This document shows positions 27,883 to 35,228 of a stretch of DNA of 64,000 nucleotides, in pieces. The DNA lies in assembly GCA_947626345.1 (NCBI GenBank), contig CANQSF010000009.1, forward strand, positions 1 through 64,000. Direction: 5' to 3'. The translations under genes were made by a program, and so were the position numbers. This DNA is from an uncultured Oscillospiraceae bacterium. GTDB lineage: Bacteria; Bacillota; Clostridia; Oscillospirales; Oscillospiraceae. The notes under the pieces were generated by a model, which did not search any database, was not told the DNA's origin, and saw only the letters and a list, made by a program, of their open reading frames with translations. Positions within the stretch are counted from its first letter, which is position 1. Every line of letters starts with the position of its first letter.

Positions 27883-27911
27883 ATTCTACCAAACCCACCA
27901 TGGAATGTCAA
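27883..27911 (-). promoter_or_regulatory. Promoter of the ketopantoate-reductase-like gene
   Basis: Minus strand: TTGACA (27911-27906), a 17-bp spacer, TAGAAT (27888-27883). Confidence 0.75.
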
Positions 27912-27936
27912 CCGGCCGGGCGCGTGGACTGCGCGG

Positions 27937-28047
27937 CTATGACAGGAGGGCGGCCGCATTCGGCAGGCTGCGGACCACGTCTCCGTCCAGGTCCATGCTG
28001 ATGAGCTGGGAGCAGGTGTTCTCCGTCACATAGTCGTAGTGAAACAT
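27937..28047 (-). pseudogene. Truncated TSCPD-like reading frame (36 residues)
   Basis: The ATG overlaps the peroxidase stop codon (TGATG), so translation is coupled. The first 28 residues (with ENTCSQLISMDLDGDVVRSL) resemble the start of TSCPD proteins, which continue for about 50 more residues through a GGCxGN motif. Here the frame leaves the family after VVRSL and stops eight residues later. It is probably the 5' remnant of a gene cut by deletion. Confidence 0.5.
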
Positions 28048-28586
28048 CACAGCAGCTCCTCCACTTTCGCCTTCAGCTTGTCCATGGAGTCCGTAGGCTC
28101 GAACCGCCCGGCGATATTGCCGTACCGGTCGATGACGAACTTGGTGAAGTTCCACTTGATATTGCCGTTGTTCTTATAGTCCTTGTCCATCTTCTTGACG
28201 ATGGGCTTCAGTACCAGTGCCATGTGACCGCTGAATCCGCCGAATGCGGTGTTGGCCGTGAGATGTTTGTAAAGGGGGATGGCGTTTGTCCCGTTCACAT
28301 CGATCTTGGAAAACTGGGGGAAGGTGATGCCGAAGCGACCCGTGCAGAAGGAGTGTATCTCCTCGTCGGTGCCGGGGGCCTGGTCCATGAACTGGTTGCA
28401 GGGGAAGTCCAGGATCTCCAGACCGTCCTTCTGGTGCGCCTCATACAGGTCCTGCAGCTCACTGTACTGGGGCGTAAAGCCGCAGCCGGTGGCGGTGTTG
28501 ACGATGACCAGAACCTTGCCCTTATACTGCTCCAGGGAGACCTCACCGCCGTCCTGCGCTTTTACTGTAAAGTCATAGATACCCAT
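28047..28586 (-). CDS. Glutathione peroxidase family (thiol peroxidase)
   Basis: A 179-residue protein; start MGIYDFTV follows AAAGGAGGAAC. The peroxidatic Cys35 lies in TGCGFTPQY, and the partners FPCNQF and KWNFTKF (Gln, Trp, Asn) are present. Bacterial members usually work with thioredoxin rather than glutathione and protect anaerobes from peroxides. It has its own strong promoter and is translationally coupled to the truncated TSCPD frame. Confidence 0.92.
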   Translation of the reverse strand: MGIYDFTVKAQDGGEVSLEQYKGKVLVIVNTATGCGFTPQYSELQDLYEAHQKDGLEILDFPCNQFMDQAPGTDEEIHSFCTGRFGITFPQFSKIDVNGTNAIPLYKHLTANTAFGGFSGHMALVLKPIVKKMDKDYKNNGNIKWNFTKFVIDRYGNIAGRFEPTDSMDKLKAKVEELL

Positions 28587-28636
28587 GTCTGTTCCTCCTT
28601 TGGCGTATAAAAATTTAATTTTGTGACATCGATCGC

Positions 28637-28665
28637 AGTATACACCCCCTTTACGCAAATGTCAA
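28637..28665 (-). promoter_or_regulatory. Promoter of the peroxidase gene
   Basis: Minus strand: perfect TTGACA (28665-28660), a 17-bp spacer, TATACT (28642-28637). Confidence 0.8.
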
Positions 28666-28710
28666 TAGGAAAACATTAAATTGATTAAAATATATAGACG
28701 GCGAGCATTG

Positions 28711-29043
28711 CTCCGGCCCCCGGAGGCGGCGGCCCTGAGCGCCCTGCAGAGCGGCTATCAACTCATCGACACGGCCAACGCCTACCTGAACGAGAAGGCC
28801 GTGGGCCGGGCCATGAAACGCTCCGGTCTGCCCCGGAAGGATATCTTTCTGGAGACCAAGCTCTGGCCCGCTTTTTATGAGCAGCCTGACGCCGTGGAAA
28901 AGACCCTGGCCCGGCTGGACACGGACTATATCGACCTTCTGCTGATCCATCAACCCGCAGGCAACTATGTGGCCGGATACCGGCTCATGGAGAAGGCGTA
29001 CAAGGAGGGCAAGGTCCGGGCCATCGGCCTTTCCAACTTCACC
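28711..29043 (+). pseudogene. Aldo/keto reductase fragment, broken at both ends
   Basis: About 110 codons match the middle of an aldo/keto reductase: catalytic Asp and Tyr in LIDTANAY, Lys in LETKLWP, His in LLLIHQP, then GKVRAIGLSNF. The N-terminal strand before it is missing, and the match ends at GLSNF, beyond which the frame runs into the promoter of the next gene. About two-thirds of the normal 270-residue protein is lost, so it cannot form a barrel. Confidence 0.8.
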
Positions 29044-29058
29044 GTTGTATGCTATAAT
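29030..29058 (+). promoter_or_regulatory. Promoter of the membrane protein at 29117
   Basis: Extended -10 TGCTATAAT (TATAAT at 29053-29058) with TTTCCA 17 bp upstream. It begins inside the last codons of the aldo/keto reductase fragment. Confidence 0.6.
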
Positions 29059-29116
29059 ATTCGTTGTCGAGAGAACGATCCGGCAGCGAGATCACAGTTT
29101 GTAAGGGAGCCTCAAA

Positions 29117-30046
29117 ATGAGAAAGCGCGATCAAATCTTCATTACGCTGCTGTGTGCAGTATTTGTAGTTATAGCGCTTCCGATCACTGCATATGCCGAT
29201 ATGGGACCGAAGGCCTCTGTGCGGATCCAGTTTGAAAACATGGGCGACGAACTCTGTTATGGCACCTTGTTGTCTGAAAAGGGATCTACTGGTCCGGCCA
29301 GCGCTTGGGACGGGACGGAAGAAAATGCCCTGATATACGAAGAACTTCCGTATTCCAACTACCTTCCTCGTACTGTATGGGAGGCTTTTGTCGGCTATAA
29401 AGACCCGGACGGATATTTCTTTTTGCAGGAAGGCTGGACGGTGAGCGAAACGAAAGAGATCGCTTGGACATATTATCCGCCGTCCAGTTTTAAGATCCTT
29501 CTGTACTACCCGGAAACAGGGACTTTTATATCCAGTGGGATCTATGAGCGCTATGCTTTCGACACCTATTATACCGTTGATATGGACGGTGTGAACATCG
29601 GCTCAGTAGAATACAATGAAAACTTAAGTACAGATCAGCGGATCGATGCCTACCGCTCTTATCAGTACAGACAGGAGCTGCTGTCCCTTGCGGCTCGTAT
29701 CGTCCTCACCATCGTGATCGAAATGATGGTCGCCCTGCTTTTCGGATTCCGAAAAAAGAAGCAGTTGCTGATCCTGGCGATCACCAACATCGTCACACAA
29801 GTGATCTTGAATGTGGCGCTCAATTTCATCAACTATCAGTCCGGCCCCTTGGCATTTGCGGTTTTCTATGTACTTCTTGAGATCGTTGTCTTTGTTATGG
29901 AGGCCGTTCTGTACTGTACAGTTCTGAAAAAGACATCGGAGACAAAGAAGAGAGATTGGTATTATGTGGTTTATTCCCTTGTGGCCAATTCGGTATCGTT
30001 CGGAGCAGGTTTCTTGCTCGCCAGGATCCTGCCGGGCATATTTTAA
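29117..30046 (+). CDS. Unidentified membrane protein with signal peptide
   Basis: A 309-residue protein I cannot assign. A signal peptide (cleavage after AYA, about residue 27) is followed by an extracytoplasmic domain to about 190, rich in Tyr and Gly, and then four hydrophobic segments (about 193-215, 222-243, 247-273 and 283-307). A basic FRKKKQ loop follows the first segment. Codon use is AT-richer than in the core genes. The layout (surface domain plus four-helix membrane part) suggests a sensor or permease-like accessory, but no function is claimed. Confidence 0.75.
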   Translation: MRKRDQIFITLLCAVFVVIALPITAYADMGPKASVRIQFENMGDELCYGTLLSEKGSTGPASAWDGTEENALIYEELPYSNYLPRTVWEAFVGYKDPDGYFFLQEGWTVSETKEIAWTYYPPSSFKILLYYPETGTFISSGIYERYAFDTYYTVDMDGVNIGSVEYNENLSTDQRIDAYRSYQYRQELLSLAARIVLTIVIEMMVALLFGFRKKKQLLILAITNIVTQVILNVALNFINYQSGPLAFAVFYVLLEIVVFVMEAVLYCTVLKKTSETKKRDWYYVVYSLVANSVSFGAGFLLARILPGIF

Positions 30047-30115
30047 GCGAAAGAGGCTGTATGCAAATGAAGCCGGAGCTTGTATATATTAGAAGCACCA
30101 AACTCGCAAAATAAG

Positions 30116-30143
30116 GCAGGGCAGGCTGCTACGCCTGCCCTGC
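30116..30143 (-). terminator. Hairpin downstream of the tRNA operon
   Basis: A perfect 11-bp stem (GCAGGGCAGGC) with a six-base loop. On the minus strand it is followed by CTTATTTTG, so it may back up the tRNA operon terminator. Confidence 0.5.
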
Positions 30144-30156
30144 ATAGTAATATAGA

Positions 30157-30205
30157 TAAAAGAATTCGAGTGCTCATAAAGTGAGATCCCTTACGAACAC
30201 TCGAA
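30157..30205 (-). terminator. Terminator of the tRNA operon
   Basis: Beginning two bases after the CCA end of tRNA-Pro, TTCGAGTG pairs with CACTCGAA, and an inner helix (TTCGTAAGG with CTTTATGAG, with wobble pairs) extends it to about 16 pairs. TTCTTTT follows on the minus strand. Confidence 0.8.
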
Positions 30206-30206
30206 A

Positions 30207-30282
30207 TGGTCGGAGTGAGGTGACTTGAACACCCGGCCTCTTGGTCCCGAACCAAGCGCGCTACCAACTGCGCTACACCCCG
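30207..30282 (-). tRNA. tRNA-Pro (anticodon CGG)
   Basis: 76 nt with encoded CCA end. The acceptor stem is CGGGGTG/CACTCCG, the anticodon stem CTTGG/CCAAG encloses the loop TTCGGGA, and the T-arm has GTTCAAGTC. The anticodon reads CCG codons. It is the second gene of a minus-strand tRNA operon. Confidence 0.93.
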
Positions 30283-30428
30283 TTATGTCTGTCCGCTGTG
30301 CGGACACCTTGTTCCCCCGTGGGGGTCCCCAAAAGGCACGCTTGCCTTTTGGGGAGAAGGAGGAAGTTTTCCGACCGATGGAGAGGACGCGCTCGCGCGG
30401 CCGCGACATCTTCGGGAAACTTCCGACG
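30283..30428 (-). repeat. Palindrome-rich spacer between two tRNA genes
   Basis: This 146-nt spacer holds four inverted repeats: TGTCCGC/GCGGACA, CCCCC/GGGGG, a 12-bp perfect pair CCCCAAAAGGCA/TGCCTTTTGGGG, and GGAAGTTTTCC against GGGAAACTTCC enclosing a GC-rich inner part. No reading frame is supported. It must be cut out of the precursor when the tRNAs mature. Confidence 0.7.
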
Positions 30429-30502
30429 TGGAGCAGGTGAAGGGAATCGAACCCTCGTATTCAGCTTGGGAAGCTGATGTTCTGCCATTGAACTACACCT
30501 GC
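30429..30502 (-). tRNA. tRNA-Gly (anticodon CCC)
   Basis: 74 nt with encoded CCA end. The acceptor stem is GCAGGTG/CACCTGC, the anticodon stem TCAGC/GCTGA encloses TTCCCAA, and the T-arm has GGTTCGATTC. It reads GGG codons and is the first gene of the operon. Confidence 0.93.
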
Positions 30503-30513
30503 ACGGCTAAAAG

Positions 30514-30542
30514 ATTATAGCACCCCGCCGGGAGGATTGCAA
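30514..30542 (-). promoter_or_regulatory. tRNA operon promoter
   Basis: Minus strand: TTGCAA (30542-30537), a 17-bp spacer, perfect TATAAT (30519-30514), 12 bases before the tRNA-Gly gene. Confidence 0.75.
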
Positions 30543-30588
30543 GCATAAAATTTCCCGGTCCGCATAGCTTGTACCGGGAGGGGATGAC

Positions 30589-30759
30589 ATGACCGAGCGA
30601 CTGGCGCTCATCGCGGCGGCGCTGTTCCTGCTGCTGGTGGGAGCGAAGCTATTCCTGCCGGAGCAGGCGCAGCGGCTGCTGCCGCAGCTGCAGGGGCACA
30701 TCGACCGGGACAGCCTGGCGCTGCCGGAGGAGACGATCGCATGGCTGGACTGGCGCTGA
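30589..30759 (+). CDS. Small membrane protein (56 residues) overlapping a site-2 protease gene
   Basis: A short reading frame preceded by a very strong site (gggagggg) encodes a protein with one hydrophobic helix (about residues 4-23, LALIAAALFLLLVG) and a charged, Gln/Leu-rich cytoplasmic or external tail ending in WLDWR. It overlaps the following protease gene by 19 bases, which argues for translational coupling and a joint role, perhaps as a partner or regulator of the protease as SpoIVFA is for SpoIVFB. That role is inference; no homology is recognised. Confidence 0.6.
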   Translation: MTERLALIAAALFLLLVGAKLFLPEQAQRLLPQLQGHIDRDSLALPEETIAWLDWR

Positions 30760-31301
30760 CGGTGAGTCCCGGCTTCGTGCTGCTGGCGGCGGCGCTGTAT
30801 TTTCTGGGCGGGGTGGGAGCGCTGGCGGCGTTCCTGGCGGCGGCGCTGGCCCACGAACTGGGGCATCTGACCGCCATGTTCCTGGCGGGGGCCGCCGTCC
30901 GGGGCATCCGCATCACCGCCTGCGGGCCGGTCATCGAGTACGGCGGGGTCTGCACCGACCGGGAGGAGATCGGCATCGTGGCGGCGGGGCCGCTGGCGGG
31001 GCTGTTTTTCGCGGTGCTGTGTTTTCTCACCGACGTGCCCTTCCTGCTGTACACGGGGGCGGTGGCGCTGCTGGCGACGCTTTTCAACCTGCTACCGGTG
31101 CTGCCCATGGACGGGGGCCGGCTGGCGAAATACGCGCTGGAGACCGTGATGGAGCCGAGAACGGCCGACGCCGTCCTGCGCGTCACGGGGACGCTCTGCG
31201 CCATAGGGGTGCTGTCCACGGGGATATGCATCCGCTCCATCGCGGCCGCGGCGGCGGGGATCTGGATGGGGGCACTGGCCAATTTTCCCGCCCTGCGCTG
31301 A
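30741..31301 (+). CDS. Site-2 protease family (SpoIVFB-like, M50)
   Basis: A 186-residue polytopic membrane metalloprotease: zinc motif HELGH near residue 38 and the second ligand motif NLLPVLPMDGG near residue 125. Short M50 proteins like this resemble SpoIVFB, which cleaves pro-sigma-K in the mother cell. No CBS domain is visible. A GGAGGAG site lies inside the end of the small upstream gene. Whether it processes a sigma factor here is not shown by the sequence. Confidence 0.8.
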   Translation: MAGLALTVSPGFVLLAAALYFLGGVGALAAFLAAALAHELGHLTAMFLAGAAVRGIRITACGPVIEYGGVCTDREEIGIVAAGPLAGLFFAVLCFLTDVPFLLYTGAVALLATLFNLLPVLPMDGGRLAKYALETVMEPRTADAVLRVTGTLCAIGVLSTGICIRSIAAAAAGIWMGALANFPALR

Positions 31302-31311
31302 CAGTGGCCGC

Positions 31312-31340
31312 TTGCGCCCGGGCGCGAGACGTGGTAAACT
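31312..31340 (+). promoter_or_regulatory. Possible promoter giving a leaderless transcript
   Basis: TTGCGC (31312-31317), a 17-bp spacer and TAAACT (31335-31340). The start codon lies only seven bases after the -10 box. Confidence 0.45.
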
Positions 31341-31347
31341 ACCGTAC

Positions 31348-33192
31348 ATGGAAATGAACGAAAAGATCGACGCCCTGCTCCGGCAGGTACAGCGTCCCGC
31401 CCGATACGTGGGCGGCGAGTACAATCAGGTGGTGAAGGACAAGGCGGACGTGGACGTGCGCTTCGCCTTCTGCTTTCCCGATACCTATGAGATCGGCATG
31501 TCCAACCTGGGCGTGAAGATCCTCTATGGGATCATCAACGAGATGCCCGGGGTGTGGTGCGAACGGGTGTTCGCCCCCTGGGGGGATATGGCCCAGGCCA
31601 TGCGCCGGGAGCACATCCCCCTGTGGGCGCTGGAGAGCGGCGATCCGCTGGAGGATTTCGACATCATCGCCTTCTCCCTGGGCTATGAGATGGCCTATAC
31701 CACCGTGCTGGACATGCTGGACATGGGGAACATCCCCCTGCATGCCGCGGACAGGCCCGGCCTGAAGCACCTGGTCATGGCCGGGGGCGGGTGCATCTGC
31801 AACATCGAGCCCATGGCGGAGTTTTTCGACCTGTGCTTTCTGGGCGAGGGCGAGGACATGGACCGGGAGGTCATAGAGCTCTACCGCCAGGCCAAGCGGG
31901 AGGGCTGGACCAAGGAAGAATATCTGCGCCGGGCGGCACAGATCGACGGCATCTATGTGCCCAGCCTCTACGATATCGCCTACCACGCCGACGGCACCGT
32001 GGCGGCCATCACGGCGAAGGACGGGGCCCCGGCCAAGGTGCGCAAGCGCATCGTGGAGGACTTCGACGGCTGCTACTATCCCACGAAGCCCGTGGTGCCC
32101 TCCACGGAGATCGTCCACGACCGGGTGAGCCTGGAGGTGTTCCGGGGCTGCATCCGGGGCTGCCGGTTCTGTCAGGCGGGCCACACCAACCGGCCCGTCC
32201 GCTCCCGGAAGCCGGAGACCCTGTTGCGGCTGGGGAAGGAGACGCTGGAGAACACCGGCTACCAGGAGCTGAACCTGTCCAGCCTGAGCACCAGCGACTA
32301 CAGGGGCCTTTCCGAGCTGTGCGACGGGCTTTTGGACTACTGCCGGCCCCGTGGGATCAGCCTGAGCCTGCCCAGTCTGCGGGCGGACAACTTCTCCATG
32401 GACATCATGCAGCGGGTCCAGCAGGTGCGCAAGAGCGGCCTCACCTTCGCGCCGGAAGCGGGGACCCAGCGGCTGCGGGACGTGATCAACAAAAACGTCA
32501 CCGAGGAGGACCTTCTCAACTCCTGCCGCATCGCCTTCGAGGGCGGCTGGAACAACGTCAAGCTCTATTTCATGCTGGGCCTGCCCACAGAGACGGACGA
32601 GGACGTGCTGGGCATCGCGGAGCTGGCGAAAAAGGTGTTCTGGACCTGGAAGCAGCACGCGGTCAACAAGAGCCGGGGCGTGCGCGTCACGGTGAGCACC
32701 TCCGAGTTCATCCCCAAGCCCCACACCCCCTTCCAGTGGGAGGCGCAGATCAGCCGCCAGGAGTACCTGCGGCGGGTGAATCTGCTCACCGACGCGCTGG
32801 CCAAGGCCAAGAGCATCACCTATAACTGGCATGACGCCGAGATGAGTCTGGTGGAGGCGGCGCTGGCCCGGGGCGACCGGCGTGTGGGCGCGGTGATCGA
32901 GGAGGTCTGGCGCCGGGGCGGCCGGCTGGAGAGCTGGAGCGAGTACTTCAGCCTGGACCGGTGGCTGGAGGCATTTCCCGCCTGCGGGCTGGACATCGAC
33001 TTTTACGGCACCCGGGAGCGGCCGCTGGATGAGCTGCTGCCCTGGGAGCACATGGACTGCGTCATCTCCCGCCGGCACCTGGAGAGGGAGCGGGAGCGGG
33101 CCTATGAGGGCGTGCTCACCCCGGACTGCCGGGCGGGCTGCTCCGGCTGCGGCGCGGCCAGCCTTTTGAAGGAGGGCGTGTGCCGTGGATAA
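31348..33192 (+). CDS. B12-binding/radical-SAM protein, TIGR03960 type
   Basis: A 614-residue protein with an N-terminal B12-binding-like domain (about 30-220) and a radical-SAM core whose cluster motif is CIRGCRFC near residue 265, followed by a C-terminal domain with DCRAGCSGC near the end. This family is always found beside, or fused to, the DUF2344 protein that follows; its reaction is not established. ATG 31348 is chosen over ATG 31354; neither has a Shine-Dalgarno sequence, which fits the leaderless promoter. The end overlaps the next gene by eight bases. Confidence 0.88.
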   Translation: MEMNEKIDALLRQVQRPARYVGGEYNQVVKDKADVDVRFAFCFPDTYEIGMSNLGVKILYGIINEMPGVWCERVFAPWGDMAQAMRREHIPLWALESGDPLEDFDIIAFSLGYEMAYTTVLDMLDMGNIPLHAADRPGLKHLVMAGGGCICNIEPMAEFFDLCFLGEGEDMDREVIELYRQAKREGWTKEEYLRRAAQIDGIYVPSLYDIAYHADGTVAAITAKDGAPAKVRKRIVEDFDGCYYPTKPVVPSTEIVHDRVSLEVFRGCIRGCRFCQAGHTNRPVRSRKPETLLRLGKETLENTGYQELNLSSLSTSDYRGLSELCDGLLDYCRPRGISLSLPSLRADNFSMDIMQRVQQVRKSGLTFAPEAGTQRLRDVINKNVTEEDLLNSCRIAFEGGWNNVKLYFMLGLPTETDEDVLGIAELAKKVFWTWKQHAVNKSRGVRVTVSTSEFIPKPHTPFQWEAQISRQEYLRRVNLLTDALAKAKSITYNWHDAEMSLVEAALARGDRRVGAVIEEVWRRGGRLESWSEYFSLDRWLEAFPACGLDIDFYGTRERPLDELLPWEHMDCVISRRHLERERERAYEGVLTPDCRAGCSGCGAASLLKEGVCRG

Positions 33193-33817
33193 GCTGCGAC
33201 TGAGATTCTCCAAGACCGGGCGGGCTGTGTACATCTCCCACCTGGATCTGATGCGCACCATGCAGCGTGTCTTCTCCCGGGCGGGCGTGCCGCTCAAATA
33301 CAGCGAGGGGTTCAACCCCCACGCCAAGATCTCCATCATCCTGCCGCTGAGCGTGGGCACGGCCAGCCTGTGCGAGTACATGGACTTTGCCCTCACCGAG
33401 GACCGGGACCTGGCGGCGCTGCCGAAGGCGCTGAACCCCTATATGCCGGAGGGCATCGAGGCCCTGGAGGCATATCCCGCGCCGGCCAAGGGCGCGGAGC
33501 TGAAGTGGCTGCGGCTTTCCGGCGTCATGAAGGGCGGCCGTGACGCTGCGTTTTATAACGATTTCTTCGCCCAAAGCTCCATCTTGGTGGAGCACCGGGC
33601 CAAGCGGGGCGTGCGCACCGACGACATCGCCCCGGCCATCAAAATGGCGCGATTCACCGATATCCCCGGCGGGGCGGAGGCTGCGCTCATCCTCCACGCC
33701 CAGGAGCCCACCGTGAGCCCGGAGCTGATGATGGCTGCCCTGGGCCAGGACGCCCCGGCCTATTTCCGCTTCACCCGCCTGGAGGCCTACCGGGAGGACA
33801 TGACGCCGTTTCGTTAA
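33185..33817 (+). CDS. Radical-SAM-linked DUF2344 protein (TIGR03936 type)
   Basis: A 210-residue protein with a GTG start overlapping the radical-SAM gene. The N-terminal [18 protein letters not shown] stretch and [11 protein letters not shown] motif are typical of the family, which is the constant partner of TIGR03960 proteins and usually sits near rplU, rne/rng or rplS-type ribosomal genes, hinting at RNA or ribosome modification. The exact role is unknown. Confidence 0.88.
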   Translation: MDKLRLRFSKTGRAVYISHLDLMRTMQRVFSRAGVPLKYSEGFNPHAKISIILPLSVGTASLCEYMDFALTEDRDLAALPKALNPYMPEGIEALEAYPAPAKGAELKWLRLSGVMKGGRDAAFYNDFFAQSSILVEHRAKRGVRTDDIAPAIKMARFTDIPGGAEAALILHAQEPTVSPELMMAALGQDAPAYFRFTRLEAYREDMTPFR

Positions 33818-33841
33818 ATAAAGAAAAAATTGAAAAAATCC

Positions 33842-33870
33842 TTGCAAATCCGGGAAAACTATGGTATGAT
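33842..33870 (+). promoter_or_regulatory. rplS promoter
   Basis: TTGCAA (33842-33847), a 17-bp spacer with TGG before the -10, and TATGAT (33865-33870). Confidence 0.7.
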
Positions 33871-33876
33871 ACCCGA

Positions 33877-33955
33877 GCATGCAATGCGTCTAATAAGGCG
33901 GTCCGCTGCCGGATGAGCGTCATTCCCGGTATGAACGTCTATGCAAGGAAGGATA
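33877..33955 (+). ncRNA. Structured rplS leader, L19-leader-like
   Basis: The roughly 85-nt untranslated leader of rplS contains GCGGTCCGCTGCCGGATGAGCG and further complementary pieces able to fold (GTCCGC...GCCGGAT, GAGCGTCATTCC). Firmicute rplS genes often carry an autoregulatory L19 leader at this place. I cannot verify the covariance model, so this rests mainly on position. Confidence 0.35.
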
Positions 33956-33960
33956 TAGAC

Positions 33961-34302
33961 ATGGATCTGATCAATGCACTGACCCAGCAGTACATGAAGC
34001 CGGAGCTTCCCGAGATGAACGTGGGCGACACCGTCCGCGTCACCGTCCGGATCAAGGAGGGCAACCGTGAGCGCAACCAGGCGTTCGAGGGCACCCTGAT
34101 CGCCAAGAAGCACGGCGGCATCAACGAGACCATCACCGTGCGCCGCATCTCCTACGGTGTGGGCTGCGAGAAGGTCTTCCCGGTACACTCTCCCACCATC
34201 GTGGGCGTGGACACCATCCGCAGAGGCAAGGTCCGCCGGGCGAAGCTGTATTACCTGCGTGACCGCGTGGGCAAGGCCGCCAAGATCCGGGAGAAGCTGT
34301 AA
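33961..34302 (+). CDS. rplS: 50S ribosomal protein L19
   Basis: A 113-residue ribosomal protein at the 30S-50S interface. The start [11 protein letters not shown] is preceded by aaggaagg; an in-frame upstream extension is leader sequence. Signatures are [12 protein letters not shown] and the C-terminal [15 protein letters not shown]. It has its own promoter and terminator. Confidence 0.97.
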   Translation: MDLINALTQQYMKPELPEMNVGDTVRVTVRIKEGNRERNQAFEGTLIAKKHGGINETITVRRISYGVGCEKVFPVHSPTIVGVDTIRRGKVRRAKLYYLRDRVGKAAKIREKL

Positions 34303-34319
34303 AAGGCTCATCAAAACCG

Positions 34320-34357
34320 AGCGGGAAAGAGGCGCGTGCCTCTTTCCCGCTTTGTTG
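34320..34357 (+). terminator. rplS terminator
   Basis: A perfect 14-bp stem (AGCGGGAAAGAGGC and its complement, four-base loop) followed by TTGTTGT. Confidence 0.8.
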
Positions 34358-34425
34358 TCCGCCGCCGTGCGGGGAGCGCCGCAGGCGGGAAAAAGGAAAA
34401 ACCCGGAAGACGGGCCTGTTTTTAG

Positions 34426-34455
34426 TTGCGTTTTCCGGCGGCGGTATAGTATAAT
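34426..34455 (+). promoter_or_regulatory. Promoter of the lepB operon
   Basis: TTGCGT (34426-34431), an 18-bp spacer and a perfect TATAAT (34450-34455). The 75-nt leader contains a short inverted repeat (ACTTGT/ACAAGT) and a GACCCG/CGGGTC pair. Confidence 0.65.
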
Positions 34456-34529
34456 GACTTGTTAAAGACAAGTGTCAGACCCGTCCGCGGCAGCGCGCCG
34501 TCGGGAGCGGGTCAGCGGGAGGCTGCTGC

Positions 34530-35228
34530 ATGGCCAGGTGGAACAAGGGAAAACACATCGAGGGACAGACGACGCCCGTCACGGCGGAGGGCCCGGCGGC
34601 TCCGGCTTCGGAGGAGCCCGCCTACGATCCGCTGAAGGACGCCTATGAGTGGATCCACTGCATCATCGCAGCGGTGATCCTGTGCGTGCTGCTGTTCGTG
34701 CTGGCTGCCCGGGTCATCGACGTGGTGGGCCCGTCCATGCTCCCGTCGCTGGAAGAGGGGGACAAGATCATCATCACCCGACTAGCGGGGGATTATGAGC
34801 AGGGCGACATCGTGGTGCTCCAGGCAAAGCGGTTCAAGCGGGAGCCCATCGTGAAGCGGATCGTGGCCACCGGTGGGCAGAAGCTCACCATCGACTTTGC
34901 CGACGGCACCCTTTCGGTGGACGGAAAGGTCATGGACGAGCCCTATATCCTGGAGCGGACCATCGACCGGTATGACCTGATGGACCCGCTCTACTACGAC
35001 ACCTATGGTATCAAGCCGGATGAGGACATCTCCGGCGACGCCGTCACCGTCACGGTGCCGGAGGGCTGCCTGTTCGTCATGGGGGACAACCGCAACAACT
35101 CCAGCGACAGCCGGGTGAACACCATCGCCTTCATAGACGAGCGGGATGTGATGGGGAAGGTGGTCTTCCGGATCTATCCCTTCGAGAAGATCGGCGCCAT
35201 CTATGGCGTGGGGCAGTCCGATGGCTGA
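34530..35228 (+). CDS. lepB: Signal peptidase I
   Basis: A 232-residue membrane serine protease that removes signal peptides. One membrane segment (about 43-63) follows a 40-residue cytoplasmic tail. The catalytic Ser69 lies in GPSMLPS, Lys109 in VKRIVATGG, and the GDNRNNSSDSR box is intact. It leads an operon with rbgA, rnhB, yraN and thrC; its stop overlaps rbgA. Confidence 0.95.
   Translation: MARWNKGKHIEGQTTPVTAEGPAAPASEEPAYDPLKDAYEWIHCIIAAVILCVLLFVLAARVIDVVGPSMLPSLEEGDKIIITRLAGDYEQGDIVVLQAKRFKREPIVKRIVATGGQKLTIDFADGTLSVDGKVMDEPYILERTIDRYDLMDPLYYDTYGIKPDEDISGDAVTVTVPEGCLFVMGDNRNNSSDSRVNTIAFIDERDVMGKVVFRIYPFEKIGAIYGVGQSDG

Noticed and set aside
28681..29235. 184-codon frame reading from the aldo/keto reductase fragment into the next gene
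   Set aside because: After GLSNF the translated sequence loses all family similarity and overlaps a promoter and another gene in a different frame.
30207..30282. Attachment site at tRNA-Pro
   Set aside because: No second copy of the tRNA 3' end and no integrase were found in the window, so an attachment site cannot be supported.
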